A DNA stretch of 21,069 nt, taken from contig CAJMLO010000013.1 in the NCBI GenBank assembly GCA_905214245.1, forward strand, positions 1 through 21,069, in the 5' to 3' direction. The notes below the pieces were generated by a model, which saw only the letters and a list, made by a program, of their open reading frames with translations, did no database searches and was not told where the DNA came from. Positions 1 through 7,039 of the stretch are shown here, piece after piece; within the stretch, counting starts at the first letter, position 1; every line of letters begins with the position of its first letter. The stretch is from an uncultured bacterium (lineage in GTDB: Bacteria > Bacillota > Clostridia > TANB77 > CAG-508). The translations under genes were made by a program, and so were the position numbers.

Positions 1-20
1 TGAAAAATGTATTTACTTTT

Positions 21-49
21 TTGTCGGAATTTGATATAACATAGATAAT
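21..49 (+). promoter_or_regulatory. Putative sigma-A promoter of xerD
   Basis: A -35-like TTGTCG (21-26) and a -10-like GATAAT (44-49) are separated by 17 bases, ahead of the xerD ribosome site (AGGGGT at 81-86). The -35 matches the TTGACA consensus imperfectly. Nothing else is visible in the first 95 bases. Confidence 0.4.
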
Positions 50-95
50 GTTTATGTAAATTAAAATTAGATATTAATAAAGGGGTAGAGCTTAA

Positions 96-977
96 ATGGA
101 AAAACATATAAAACAATTTTTAGATTTTCTTCAAAATGAAAAGAAATTATCAAATAACACATTACAATCATATAATAGAGATATTAATCAATATAAAGAA
201 TATTTAGAAAAAAACAATATAAATTATTTAAAAGTTGATAATGAACAAATAAATACATATATGAAATATCTACAAGATATAGGCAAAAAAACATCAACAA
301 TTTCAAGAAACTTAGCATCAATTAGATCTTTTTATCAATATCTAATTCGTATAAAGAAAATAAAACATGATCCGACAGAAAATATACAATCTCCTAAAGT
401 AGAGAAAAGGGTCCCAAGTGTATTAACATCTCAAGAAGTTGAACTTCTTTTAGACCAACCAAAAGATGTTGATTTAAAAGGAACAAGAGATAAGGCAATG
501 CTTGAAGTTGCATATGCTACAGGAATGAGAGTTACAGAAATAATTTCTCTTAATGTAGAAGACGTACATCTTGAAGAAGGATATGTTACATGTAAAAATG
601 TTGGAAAACAAAGAAATATACCTTTAGGTTCAATTTCTATAAAAGCACTAAAAGAATATATTGATGAAGCAAGACCAATAATGATTAAAGATGAAAATGA
701 AACTGCTTTATTTGTAAATGTAAATGGAAAAAGACTAACAAGACAAGGATTTTGGAAAATAGTAAAATTCTATAAAGAACAAGCTCATATTACAAAAGAC
801 ATTACACCACATGTTTTAAGACATTCTTTTGCAACACATTTACTTCAAAATGGTGCAGATTTGAAAGCAATTCAAACTATGCTTGGACATTCTGATATAT
901 CTTCAACACAAGTATATATGCAATTTCAAGATAGTGGATTAAAAAATATATATAAAAAGGCTCATCCAAGAGCGTAG
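96..977 (+). CDS. xerD: Site-specific tyrosine recombinase XerD
   Basis: Tyrosine recombinase of 293 residues, the usual XerC/XerD length. The family acts at dif to resolve chromosome dimers at the division septum. An N-terminal SAM-like core-binding domain covers about residues 1-90 and the catalytic domain about 110-290. The full catalytic set is visible: R145 (ATGMRVTEI), K171 (VGKQR), H239-x-x-R242 (HVLRHSFATHLL), H265 (LGHSD) and nucleophile Y274 (TQVYMQF). The linker sequence around residues 70-110 (SRNLASIRSFYQYL, then SPKVEKRVPSVLT) favours XerD over XerC. The start is preceded by AGGGGT about 9 bases upstream. The gene stands alone, with its own promoter-like sequence and a strong terminator just after it. 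Family identity is very secure; the XerD versus XerC choice is by motif resemblance only. Confidence 0.93.
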   Translation: MEKHIKQFLDFLQNEKKLSNNTLQSYNRDINQYKEYLEKNNINYLKVDNEQINTYMKYLQDIGKKTSTISRNLASIRSFYQYLIRIKKIKHDPTENIQSPKVEKRVPSVLTSQEVELLLDQPKDVDLKGTRDKAMLEVAYATGMRVTEIISLNVEDVHLEEGYVTCKNVGKQRNIPLGSISIKALKEYIDEARPIMIKDENETALFVNVNGKRLTRQGFWKIVKFYKEQAHITKDITPHVLRHSFATHLLQNGADLKAIQTMLGHSDISSTQVYMQFQDSGLKNIYKKAHPRA

Positions 978-1014
978 GATAGAAAATGAACGTTTATTTT
1001 GATTAATAATTTAG

Positions 1015-1054
1015 TAGTGAAGCATTGTGTATGGCAAGTGCTTCACTATTTTTA
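1015..1054 (+). terminator. Intrinsic terminator of xerD
   Basis: A perfect 10-base inverted repeat (TAGTGAAGCA at 1015-1024 with TGCTTCACTA at 1039-1048) is followed directly by TTTTT. It ends xerD transcription and touches the start of the first intergenic repeat copy. Confidence 0.85.
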
Positions 1055-1189
1055 TATACTAGGAAATGAGAAATTTGTTACCATATAAAAATAGCTACAA
1101 TCGCTATTGACTTTGAGATTTTCTCTTTTTAGTCGAAAACTCAAATCGGCCTTGAACAAAGGGCGACTTAAAGTCGCTTTTTTCTGTCA
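1054..1189 (+). repeat. Intergenic three-hairpin repeat, copy 1 (end hairpin inverted)
   Basis: First of five related copies in the window. From 1086 on it matches copies 2 and 3 closely: a GCTACAATCGCTATTG-like block, a hairpin (TTTGAG at 1112-1117 with CTCAAA at 1140-1145, extended by TTTTC/GAAAA with one bulged A), and a last hairpin GCGACTT-A-AAGTCGC (1163-1177) followed by six T. The first segment (about 1054-1086) reads as the reverse complement of the same segment in copies 2-4. The last hairpin plus T run can itself act as a terminator. No open reading frame is seen in it. Confidence 0.8.
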
Positions 1190-1191
1190 GA

Positions 1192-1224
1192 AGTTGTCAA
1201 AAAGCTCTGCGATATTTGACAACT
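1192..1224. repeat. Perfect 10-bp inverted repeat upstream of the rny promoter
   Basis: AGTTGTCAAA (1192-1201) and TTTGACAACT (1215-1224) flank a 13-base spacer. It ends 20 bases before the rny -35 box. It could be an operator or a DNA hairpin; there is no T run after it on the + strand, so a terminator role is unlikely. Confidence 0.6.
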
Positions 1225-1244
1225 AAGTAAATTAAAAAAAAGAC

Positions 1245-1273
1245 TTGACAGTTTACAATAATACATATAAAAT
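1245..1273 (+). promoter_or_regulatory. Sigma-A promoter of rny
   Basis: A perfect TTGACA (1245-1250), a 17-base spacer and TAAAAT (1268-1273) lie about 85 bases before the rny start, leaving a leader of roughly 80 bases. With the terminator, repeat copy 1 and the inverted repeat, this accounts for the gene-free stretch 978-1358. Confidence 0.75.
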
Positions 1274-1358
1274 AGAGGTGTAAGGAAAAATATATTATTA
1301 AAATAATTATATATATTTATCGTACATTGAAAATTTAATAGAAAGAGGTGTAATGATT

Positions 1359-2900
1359 ATGGATATAGTAATCGGAATCGCCATTTTTCTAATCTCAGCA
1401 GTTATATTTACATTTGTTGGTGTATATATAAGAAAGAAAACTGCTGAATCTAAAATGCAAAGTGCAGAAATTGAAGCAAGAAAAATTATTGATATGGCTA
1501 AAAAAGAGGCAGAAAACAAAAAGAAAGAAGAAATCTTCAAAGCAAAAGAAGAGATTATGAATGCAAGACAAGATTTAGATCAAGAGATTAGAGAAAGAAG
1601 GGGCGAAGTACAACAACAAGAAAGAAGAATTATCCAAAAAGAAGAAAATTTGGAAAGAAAAATTGAAATGGCTGAAAAAAGGGAGAAATCACTTGAAGCT
1701 AAAGAGGGACAACTTGAAAAGAAGAGAGAAGAATTAGATAATTTAGTTGAAAATCAAATGAAGGAGTTACAAAGAATATCTGGATTGTCTAAGGAAGATG
1801 CTAAAAAGCAATTACTTTCTGAATTGGAAAAAACAATTACAGCAGAGAAAGCAGCAATTGTAAGAGAAGCGGATGCTAAGGCAAAGGAAGAAGCAACAAA
1901 GAATGCTAGAGAAATTTTAGGATATGCTATTCAAAAATGTGCAGCAGACCATACTTCTGAAACTACAGTATCAATTGTATCACTTCCAAATGATGATATG
2001 AAAGGAAGAATAATTGGTAGAGAGGGTAGAAATATAAAAGCTTTAGAAACTCTTACAGGAATCGATTTAATTATTGATGACACACCAGAAGCTGTTGTTA
2101 TTTCAGGATTTGATCCTCTAAGAAGAGAAGTTGCAAAAATTGCTCTAGAAAAGCTTATTGATGATGGAAGAATTCATCCAGCTAAAATAGAAGAAATGGT
2201 TGAAAAAGCAAAAGAAGAGGTAGAAAATACCATAAAAGAAGAAGGAGAAAGAGCAATACTTGAAACAGGTGTGGTTGGATTACATCCAGACTTAGTTAAA
2301 TTAATTGGAAAATTAAAATACAGAACAAGTTATGGACAAAATGTATTAAATCACTCTATTGAAGTTTCAAATTTAGCAAGAATTATGGCAGAAGAACTTG
2401 GACTTGATGCTAGACTTGCAAGACGTGCTGGATTGTTACATGATATAGGAAAAGCATTAGACCATGATATGGAAGGAACTCATGTCGAAATTGGTGTTGA
2501 CATTCTTAAGAAATATAAAGAAAATGAAAATGTTATAAATGCTGTTCAAGCACACCACGGAGATGTAGAACCTAAAACTGTTGAGGCAGTTTTGGTACAA
2601 GCTGCAGATGCAATTTCTGCATCAAGACCTGGTGCAAGACGTGAGACTTTAGAAGCATATATTAAGAGATTACAAGACTTAGAGAATATTGCAGACTCAT
2701 TTGATGGAGTTGAAAAATCTTTTGCAATTCAAGCTGGTAGAGAAGTAAGAATTATTGTAAAACCAGATAAAATATCAGATGATCAAATGGTATTAATGGC
2801 AAGAGATGTTGCAAAAAGAGTTGAAGATGAAATGGAATACCCAGGACAAATAAAAGTAAATATTGTAAGGGAAACTAGAGTAGTTGAATATGCTAAATAA
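1359..2900 (+). CDS. rny: Ribonuclease Y
   Basis: Membrane-anchored endoribonuclease that starts bulk mRNA decay in Firmicutes. The 513-residue length is normal. Domains in order: one N-terminal membrane helix (about residues 2-24), a long highly charged coiled coil (about 30-190), a KH RNA-binding domain with GRIIGREGRNIKALE near residue 214, and an HD domain with the metal-binding H361-D362 (LLHDIGKALDHDMEG) plus AHHGD further on. The ATG at 1359 is chosen because AGAGGTG at 1344-1350 lies 8 bases before it; the in-frame ATG at 1353 would leave only 2 bases. In B. subtilis rny (ymdA) is followed by ymdB and spoVS; the same set occurs here, with one extra gene between. It has its own promoter and a strong terminator. 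Confidence 0.96.
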   Translation: MDIVIGIAIFLISAVIFTFVGVYIRKKTAESKMQSAEIEARKIIDMAKKEAENKKKEEIFKAKEEIMNARQDLDQEIRERRGEVQQQERRIIQKEENLERKIEMAEKREKSLEAKEGQLEKKREELDNLVENQMKELQRISGLSKEDAKKQLLSELEKTITAEKAAIVREADAKAKEEATKNAREILGYAIQKCAADHTSETTVSIVSLPNDDMKGRIIGREGRNIKALETLTGIDLIIDDTPEAVVISGFDPLRREVAKIALEKLIDDGRIHPAKIEEMVEKAKEEVENTIKEEGERAILETGVVGLHPDLVKLIGKLKYRTSYGQNVLNHSIEVSNLARIMAEELGLDARLARRAGLLHDIGKALDHDMEGTHVEIGVDILKKYKENENVINAVQAHHGDVEPKTVEAVLVQAADAISASRPGARRETLEAYIKRLQDLENIADSFDGVEKSFAIQAGREVRIIVKPDKISDDQMVLMARDVAKRVEDEMEYPGQIKVNIVRETRVVEYAK

Positions 2901-2909
2901 TTAAAAAGT

Positions 2910-2943
2910 GGCTTAAAGGTAGAAATACTTTTAAGCCTTTTTT
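2910..2943 (+). terminator. Intrinsic terminator of rny
   Basis: A 12-bp stem (GGCTTAAAGGTA at 2910-2921 with TACTTTTAAGCC at 2926-2937, one G-T pair) closes a GAAA tetraloop and is followed by six T. It lies 9 bases after the rny stop. Confidence 0.9.
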
Positions 2944-3076
2944 ATGTACTACCAAATTTCTCATTTTCTAGTATATAGAAATGCTACAATCGTTATTTCC
3001 TTTGAGATTTTCTCCTTGTAGTCGAAAACTCAAATCAGCTTTGGACAAAAGTAGACCTAAAGTCGTTTTGTTCATT
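2944..3076 (+). repeat. Intergenic three-hairpin repeat, copy 2
   Basis: Same orientation and order as copy 1: an end segment containing TCATTTTCTAGTATAT, an ATGCTACAATCG-type block, a hairpin (TTTGAGATTTTC from 3001, GAAAACTCAAA ending at 3034) and a last, decayed stem (GACAAAAGTAGAC with GTCGTTTTGTTC). It starts where the rny terminator ends. With that terminator and the promoter at 3154-3182 it fills the gene-free stretch 2901-3252. Confidence 0.8.
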
Positions 3077-3153
3077 AAAAGCAGCAAATTTCCTATATAG
3101 TAGTACTAAAATCATATATTTACCAATTATTGTAAAAAACTACTGGAAAATAC

Positions 3154-3182
3154 TTGAAATCTTTTTGGTAATGTGGTATAAT
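3154..3182 (+). promoter_or_regulatory. Sigma-A promoter of the 3253-3642 gene
   Basis: TTGAAA (3154-3159), a 17-base spacer and a perfect TATAAT (3177-3182) lie about 70 bases before the start codon. The small gene therefore has its own expression signal, separate from rny. Confidence 0.75.
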
Positions 3183-3252
3183 ATGAGATATACGTAACAT
3201 ATTTACATTGTACATAGCTATCGATTGATGGCAAGAGAAAGGAGAACACATC

Positions 3253-3642
3253 ATGTGTAACATTAGGAAATATCCAGATCACTATTCTAAGGCAGATTGG
3301 ATTCTGCGGGTAATGCATATTAACAAAGAAACCGCAGGTTATGAATTACTTCGTAGAGCAATTGTAATCTGGGAGATAGAGGGAAACGAAATCTCCGAAA
3401 AAGCTTTAAAAGGCTTAAAGGAGAATGTAACCCAAAGCCAGAAAAACAAGCTTGTAGAAAAAGAACTTTTAAGACGGGTTCGAGAATCTGCAGATATGCA
3501 GATTGGAAAAGACAAAGTTATCAAAAGTTCAAGAACTGCAGAAGAACAGGCAATGATTGAATCAATCAGAGCTGTTAGCGATTATGGAGTAAAAATCAGT
3601 ATTCTTGATTTTGTCAAGGAAGTAGTTGAAAATATTTTCTAA
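3253..3642 (+). CDS. Small hypothetical protein, weakly Spo0A C-terminal-like
   Basis: Soluble protein of 129 residues without signal peptide or membrane helix. AAAGGAG lies 8 bases before the ATG, and the gene has its own promoter and terminator, so it is very probably real. Residues 17-36 (ILRVMHINKETAGYELLRRA) recall the first helices of the Spo0A C-terminal effector domain (a GYxYLRxAI-type pattern). Residues 58-83 (VTQSQKNKLVEKELLRRV and onward) could be the matching recognition region; this is weak and based on pattern only. Codon use differs from all neighbours: it contains two in-frame CGG arginine codons, CTG, and several GC-rich choices. It splits the conserved rny-ymdB neighbourhood. 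I infer recent acquisition. No function is claimed beyond possible DNA binding. Confidence 0.72.
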   Translation: MCNIRKYPDHYSKADWILRVMHINKETAGYELLRRAIVIWEIEGNEISEKALKGLKENVTQSQKNKLVEKELLRRVRESADMQIGKDKVIKSSRTAEEQAMIESIRAVSDYGVKISILDFVKEVVENIF

Positions 3643-3648
3643 AGTAAA

Positions 3649-3685
3649 ACCCAGGGTAAGCATTTTATCCTGGGTACTTTCTTTG
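3649..3685 (+). terminator. Intrinsic terminator of the 3253-3642 gene
   Basis: An 11-bp stem (ACCCAGGGTAA at 3649-3659 with TTATCCTGGGT at 3665-3675, one G-T pair), a 5-base loop and the T-rich tail ACTTTCTTTG. It starts 7 bases after the stop codon. Confidence 0.85.
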
Positions 3686-3704
3686 TTATACACAGAAAAT
3701 TTAC

Positions 3705-3733
3705 TTGATTATATTTAAGAATTATAGTATTAT
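3705..3733 (+). promoter_or_regulatory. Putative sigma-A promoter of ymdB
   Basis: TTGATT (3705-3710), a 17-base spacer and TATTAT (3728-3733). The predicted transcript would begin almost exactly at the leader hairpin 3738-3773. Confidence 0.55.
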
Positions 3734-3737
3734 TTAT

Positions 3738-3773
3738 AAGGTACGAACAAAGAGATTAAACATTTTGTACCTT
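3738..3773 (+). promoter_or_regulatory. Hairpin in the ymdB leader next to the ribosome site
   Basis: AAGGTAC (3738-3744) and GTACCTT (3767-3773) form a perfect 7-bp stem whose 3' arm abuts the ribosome site AGGAAGG (3774-3780). It would sit at the very 5' end of the message. It could stabilise the mRNA or modulate initiation; this is inferred from position only. Confidence 0.45.
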
Positions 3774-3792
3774 AGGAAGGATGAAAATAAAT

Positions 3793-4566
3793 ATGAAAAT
3801 TTTAGCAATAGGAGATTTAGTAGGAGATATTGGATTAAATAAACTAAAAGAAACATTACCTAATTTAATTGAAGCTGAGAATATAGATTTTGTTATTGCA
3901 AATGTAGAAAATGTAGCAAGCGGAATGGGAATTACTCAAAAGGATTTTCAAATACTTGATCATATGAAAATAGATGTTATGACAATGGGTAATCATACTT
4001 GGGGAAAGAAAGATATTTTTTCTTTTATAGATAATCCAAAGCTTTTAAGACCAGCCAATTATTCTAAAGGAATACCTGGGCATGGCTACAATATATATGA
4101 ATGTAAAGGTAAAAATATTGCTGTAATTAGTTTGATTGGAAGAACTGCCATGAATGTATTGTCTGAAAATCCATTTATAGTTGTTGATGAAATTCTAGAA
4201 GAAATAAAAAATAAAACGGATATGGTTTTTGTAGATTTTCATGCAGAAGCTACAGCAGAAAAAATTGCCATGAAATACTATTTGGACGGTAGAGTAACTG
4301 GAATTTTCGGAACACATACACATGTTCAAACGGCGGATGAAGAGGTTACTAAAAGAGGAACAGGATATATTACAGATTTAGGCATGACAGGACCAAAATA
4401 TTCTGTAATTGGTATGGATACAGATGCTTCTATAAAAAGATTTGTAACTACGCTTCCAGAAAGATACAAACTTGCAAATGGAAAAGCATTTTTAAATGGA
4501 TGTGTATTTGAAGTTAATGACGAAAATTGTCGAACCAAAGATATTTATAGAATAAGCATTGATTAA
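3793..4566 (+). CDS. ymdB: YmdB-family metallophosphoesterase (2',3'-cyclic nucleotide phosphodiesterase)
   Basis: The family holds a dinuclear metal site and hydrolyses 2',3'-cyclic nucleotides; in B. subtilis YmdB influences biofilm and sporulation decisions. The 257-residue length is typical (B. subtilis 264). Metal-binding motifs are visible in order: GDLVGD at the N-terminus (D8), NVENVASGMG, GNHTWGKKD, DFHAEATAEK and GTHTHVQTADE. The second ATG (3793) is preferred: it gives the family-typical start MKILAIGDLVGD, and the ATG at 3781 directly abuts AGGAAGG with no spacing. It lies downstream of rny and upstream of spoVS, as in B. subtilis, but with its own promoter-like sequence and leader hairpin. 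Identity is secure. Confidence 0.93.
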   Translation: MKILAIGDLVGDIGLNKLKETLPNLIEAENIDFVIANVENVASGMGITQKDFQILDHMKIDVMTMGNHTWGKKDIFSFIDNPKLLRPANYSKGIPGHGYNIYECKGKNIAVISLIGRTAMNVLSENPFIVVDEILEEIKNKTDMVFVDFHAEATAEKIAMKYYLDGRVTGIFGTHTHVQTADEEVTKRGTGYITDLGMTGPKYSVIGMDTDASIKRFVTTLPERYKLANGKAFLNGCVFEVNDENCRTKDIYRISID

Positions 4567-4623
4567 TTGTCAAAAAATGGCAAAACAGCACGATGAGTTT
4601 TTCCTTTTATTTCCAAAAACATA

Positions 4624-4652
4624 TAGACTTTTTCCAGAAAATGTAATATAAC
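4624..4652 (+). promoter_or_regulatory. Weak promoter-like sequence before spoVS
   Basis: TAGACT (4624-4629), a 17-base spacer and TATAAC (4647-4652). The -35 is poor. A sigma-H promoter, used for spoVS in B. subtilis, was looked for but no pair of boxes with proper spacing was found. Confidence 0.3.
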
Positions 4653-4695
4653 TAGCATTGTGATAAGAATAAATAAAAAAACATAGGAGGCAAAA

Positions 4696-4959
4696 ATGGA
4701 AATTTTAAAAATCTCATCAAAATCAAATCCAAATTCTGTAGCAGGAGCAATTGCAGGATTGGTAAAGGAATCTAACAAAGCAGAAATGCAAGCAATAGGA
4801 GCAGGAGCACTTAATCAAGCTGTGAAAGCTATTGCAATTGCAAGAGGGTTTGTAGCACCAGCGGGAGTCGATTTGGTTTGCATACCAGCATTTGCAGAAG
4901 TTGAGGTCGAAGGTGAAGACCGTACAGGTATAAAATTGATTGTTGAATCTAGAAAATAG
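4696..4959 (+). CDS. spoVS: Stage V sporulation protein S
   Basis: Small Alba-like protein of 87 residues (B. subtilis SpoVS 86), near-identical in style to the family throughout: MEILKISSKSNPNSVAGAIA at the start, then the GAGALNQAVKAIAIARGF core and an AFAEVEVEGEDRTGIKLIVE ending. SpoVS is needed for proper septation and coat assembly during sporulation in B. subtilis. AGGAGG lies 6 bases before the ATG. It follows ymdB by 129 bases and is followed by an intrinsic terminator, so it closes the rny-ymdB-spoVS region. Its presence is good evidence that the organism belongs to a spore-forming lineage. Confidence 0.96.
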   Translation: MEILKISSKSNPNSVAGAIAGLVKESNKAEMQAIGAGALNQAVKAIAIARGFVAPAGVDLVCIPAFAEVEVEGEDRTGIKLIVESRK

Positions 4960-5011
4960 ATTTTAAAATTATGATAACATAGGGGAATTGATTATCATGA
5001 ACAATTTGGGG

Positions 5012-5037
5012 GCACAGGTAAAACTTGTGCTCTTTTT
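5012..5037 (+). terminator. Intrinsic terminator of spoVS
   Basis: A 7-bp stem (GCACAGG at 5012-5018 with CTTGTGC at 5024-5030, one G-T pair), loop TAAAA, and the tail TCTTTTT. Confidence 0.88.
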
Positions 5038-5174
5038 GATATACTATGAAATCTCACATTTTCTAGTATATCAAAATGTTACAATCGCTATTGCCTTTGA
5101 GCTTACCTTTATTAACATTCGGAAACTTAAATTGGCTTTGGACAAAGGGTGACCTAAAGTCGCTTTGCTCTATA
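5038..5174 (+). repeat. Intergenic three-hairpin repeat, copy 3
   Basis: The clearest end hairpin of the family: GATATACTA (5038-5046) pairs perfectly with TAGTATATC (5064-5072). Then come an ATGTTACAATCGCTATTG block, a middle hairpin in variant form (TTTGAG with CTTAAA, keeping pairing through a G-T pair), and a last stem GGTGAC-CTAAA-GTCGC framed by ACAAA/TTTGC. The middle part (ATTCGGAAACTTAAATTGGC) is shared with copy 5 rather than with copies 1 and 2, so two subfamilies exist. It starts at the end of the spoVS terminator and, with that terminator and the promoter at 5223-5251, fills the gene-free stretch 4960-5305. Confidence 0.8.
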
Positions 5175-5222
5175 TTAAGAAATATTACCCAGTGATTTTA
5201 TCTGTTTTTATTATAGCATTAC

Positions 5223-5251
5223 TTGAAAAATTGTTTAAAATGATATATAGT
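5223..5251 (+). promoter_or_regulatory. Putative sigma-A promoter of the peptide-binding protein gene
   Basis: TTGAAA (5223-5228), a 17-base spacer and TATAGT (5246-5251), about 55 bases before the start codon. Confidence 0.55.
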
Positions 5252-5305
5252 ATACATGGAATTTAAGAGAAAGGAATCAATCTAAAATTGATAATTTAGA
5301 GTGAT

Positions 5306-6898
5306 ATGAAGTCTAATATTTTAAAATACATTTTTGTTTTATTTGTTATTGGAATTATTGGATATTCTGCATATAAATTGTACTATAATAAAGGGGAACA
5401 GCCAGAAAATGAAATTGTAAATGATGTAAAAACACAAAGTACAATGCTTACCAATATACGAATAGGAATATCAAATTTTGACAACATAAATCCATTAATT
5501 TCTAATAATAGAGATGTAATAAATTTATCTACCATATTATATGAACCTCTATGTTCACTTACAAATGATTACCATTTAGAACTTAAACTTGCAAAAGAAT
5601 ATTCAAAAATAGATGATATAACATATATAGTAAAATTAAGAGACGATATAAAATGGGACAATGGAAATAAAATAACAGGACAAGATGTAAAATTTACTAT
5701 AGAAAAATTAAAAGAAGGCAAATCTATATATTCTGGAAATGTTCAAAACATAAATTCAGTAGAAATAATAGATGGACAAACAGTAAGATTAAATTTATCA
5801 AAGTCGGAGATGTTTTTTGAATATAATTTAATTTTCCCAATAATATCAAGTAGTCAATTTGAAAAAGAAGAAGATTTTTATAAATCAAGATTGGCTCCCG
5901 TATCATCTGGTATGTACAAGGTTAAATCTGCAACTACATCAACAATGGATTTAGAAATTAATTCTAATTGGTATGGATTAAAAACAGAGATGCCAAAGAT
6001 ACAAGATATTCAAATACATTTTTATTCTACAATGGGAGATGTATATAGTAGTTTTAAACTTGGAAATATAGATATGATATGTACATCAAATATGGATATA
6101 AAGGATTATATTGGAACAATAGGCTACACACAGAAGGATTATAAAGGAAGAGAGCTTGATTTTTTAAGTATAAATTCTACAAATTCAATATTATCAGATA
6201 AAAATGTAAGAAAAGCAATAAATTATGCAATAAATAAAAAGAAGATTGTTTCCTCTGTATATGGAAATAACTATACTATATCAAATTTTCCATTAGACTA
6301 TGGAAGCTATTTATATAATAAATCGAGTGATAAGGATTCGTATAGTCAAGATAAGGCAAAACAAGCATTAGAAGATGCAGGATGGACATATAGATATGGC
6401 AGGTGGCAGAAAACAGAGAATTATTATACAAAAACTTTAAGGTTAAGTATAGTTGTTGATAATTCAAATAAACAAAGAGTAAAAGTTGCTGAGCTTATAG
6501 AGAAACAGCTTGAGAATATAGGAATAAGAATATCAATTTATAAAGTGTCGAATAAAAATTATAAAGATTATTTAAATGAAAAAAATTATGATCTTATTCT
6601 TACAGGTATAAATAATGGATATAGTCCAGATTTATCATATTTTTTCGGTGATGGAAATATAGGCAACTATGAAAATGAAGAAATTAAATCCATTATGTCT
6701 GATTTACAAAACACAACAGACAAAGAAACTATTAAACAAAAATACCAAAGAATGATAGAAATATACGAAGAAGATACTCCATATATTTGCTTATACAGAA
6801 ACAAAGGAAAAACAGTATATAGTATGAAATTGTTTGGAGAATTTAATCCGAATAATTATACATCATATTATAATTTTTTAAAATGGTATAGACAATAA
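5306..6898 (+). CDS. Membrane-anchored ABC transporter substrate-binding protein, SBP_bac_5 type (peptide/oligopeptide)
   Basis: Extracytoplasmic solute-binding protein of 530 residues, the usual size for the OppA/DppA family. An N-terminal hydrophobic helix (about residues 7-25) has no lipobox cysteine, so it looks like an uncleaved signal anchor rather than a lipoprotein signal. Family features: an N-terminal lobe with NINPLISNNRDVINLSTILY and EPLCSLTNDYHLELKLAKEY, then DIKWDNGNKITGQDVKFTIE near residue 115, the typical DKNVRKAINYAINKKKIVSS near residue 300, and the ending NNYTSYYNFLKWYRQ. No permease or ATPase gene is nearby, so it is an orphan that may serve a distant transporter or act in sensing. 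The ribosome site is weak (GAGTG, 5 bases before the ATG). An in-frame, protein-like stretch of 22 codons follows the stop (6899-6967). Confidence 0.85.
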   Translation: MKSNILKYIFVLFVIGIIGYSAYKLYYNKGEQPENEIVNDVKTQSTMLTNIRIGISNFDNINPLISNNRDVINLSTILYEPLCSLTNDYHLELKLAKEYSKIDDITYIVKLRDDIKWDNGNKITGQDVKFTIEKLKEGKSIYSGNVQNINSVEIIDGQTVRLNLSKSEMFFEYNLIFPIISSSQFEKEEDFYKSRLAPVSSGMYKVKSATTSTMDLEINSNWYGLKTEMPKIQDIQIHFYSTMGDVYSSFKLGNIDMICTSNMDIKDYIGTIGYTQKDYKGRELDFLSINSTNSILSDKNVRKAINYAINKKKIVSSVYGNNYTISNFPLDYGSYLYNKSSDKDSYSQDKAKQALEDAGWTYRYGRWQKTENYYTKTLRLSIVVDNSNKQRVKVAELIEKQLENIGIRISIYKVSNKNYKDYLNEKNYDLILTGINNGYSPDLSYFFGDGNIGNYENEEIKSIMSDLQNTTDKETIKQKYQRMIEIYEEDTPYICLYRNKGKTVYSMKLFGEFNPNNYTSYYNFLKWYRQ

Positions 6899-7004
6899 GC
6901 ATTGTATCAAATCTATAACCAAGAAGCGGATTATACTCAAATTAAAGAAAAATTAATGTATGATTAAAAATTCTAAAAACCAAACAAAAATTTTAGATAA
7001 AGTA

Positions 7005-7032
7005 TTGACAAATATAAAATTTAATATATAAT
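7005..7032 (+). promoter_or_regulatory. Sigma-A promoter of recA
   Basis: A perfect TTGACA (7005-7010) and a perfect TATAAT (7027-7032) are separated by 16 bases. Transcription is expected to start near 7038-7040. Confidence 0.75.
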
Positions 7033-7039
7033 ATCAATA

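Noticed and set aside
4567..4695. Sigma-H promoter for spoVS
   Set aside because: A GAAT-type -10 (AAGAATAA) exists near 4670, but no AGGA-type -35 is found at the right distance.
1054..5174. Repeat copies 1-3 considered as a CRISPR array or tandem repeat
   Set aside because: Copies are about 2 kb apart, separated by genes, about 130 bases long and internally structured; there is no spacer pattern.
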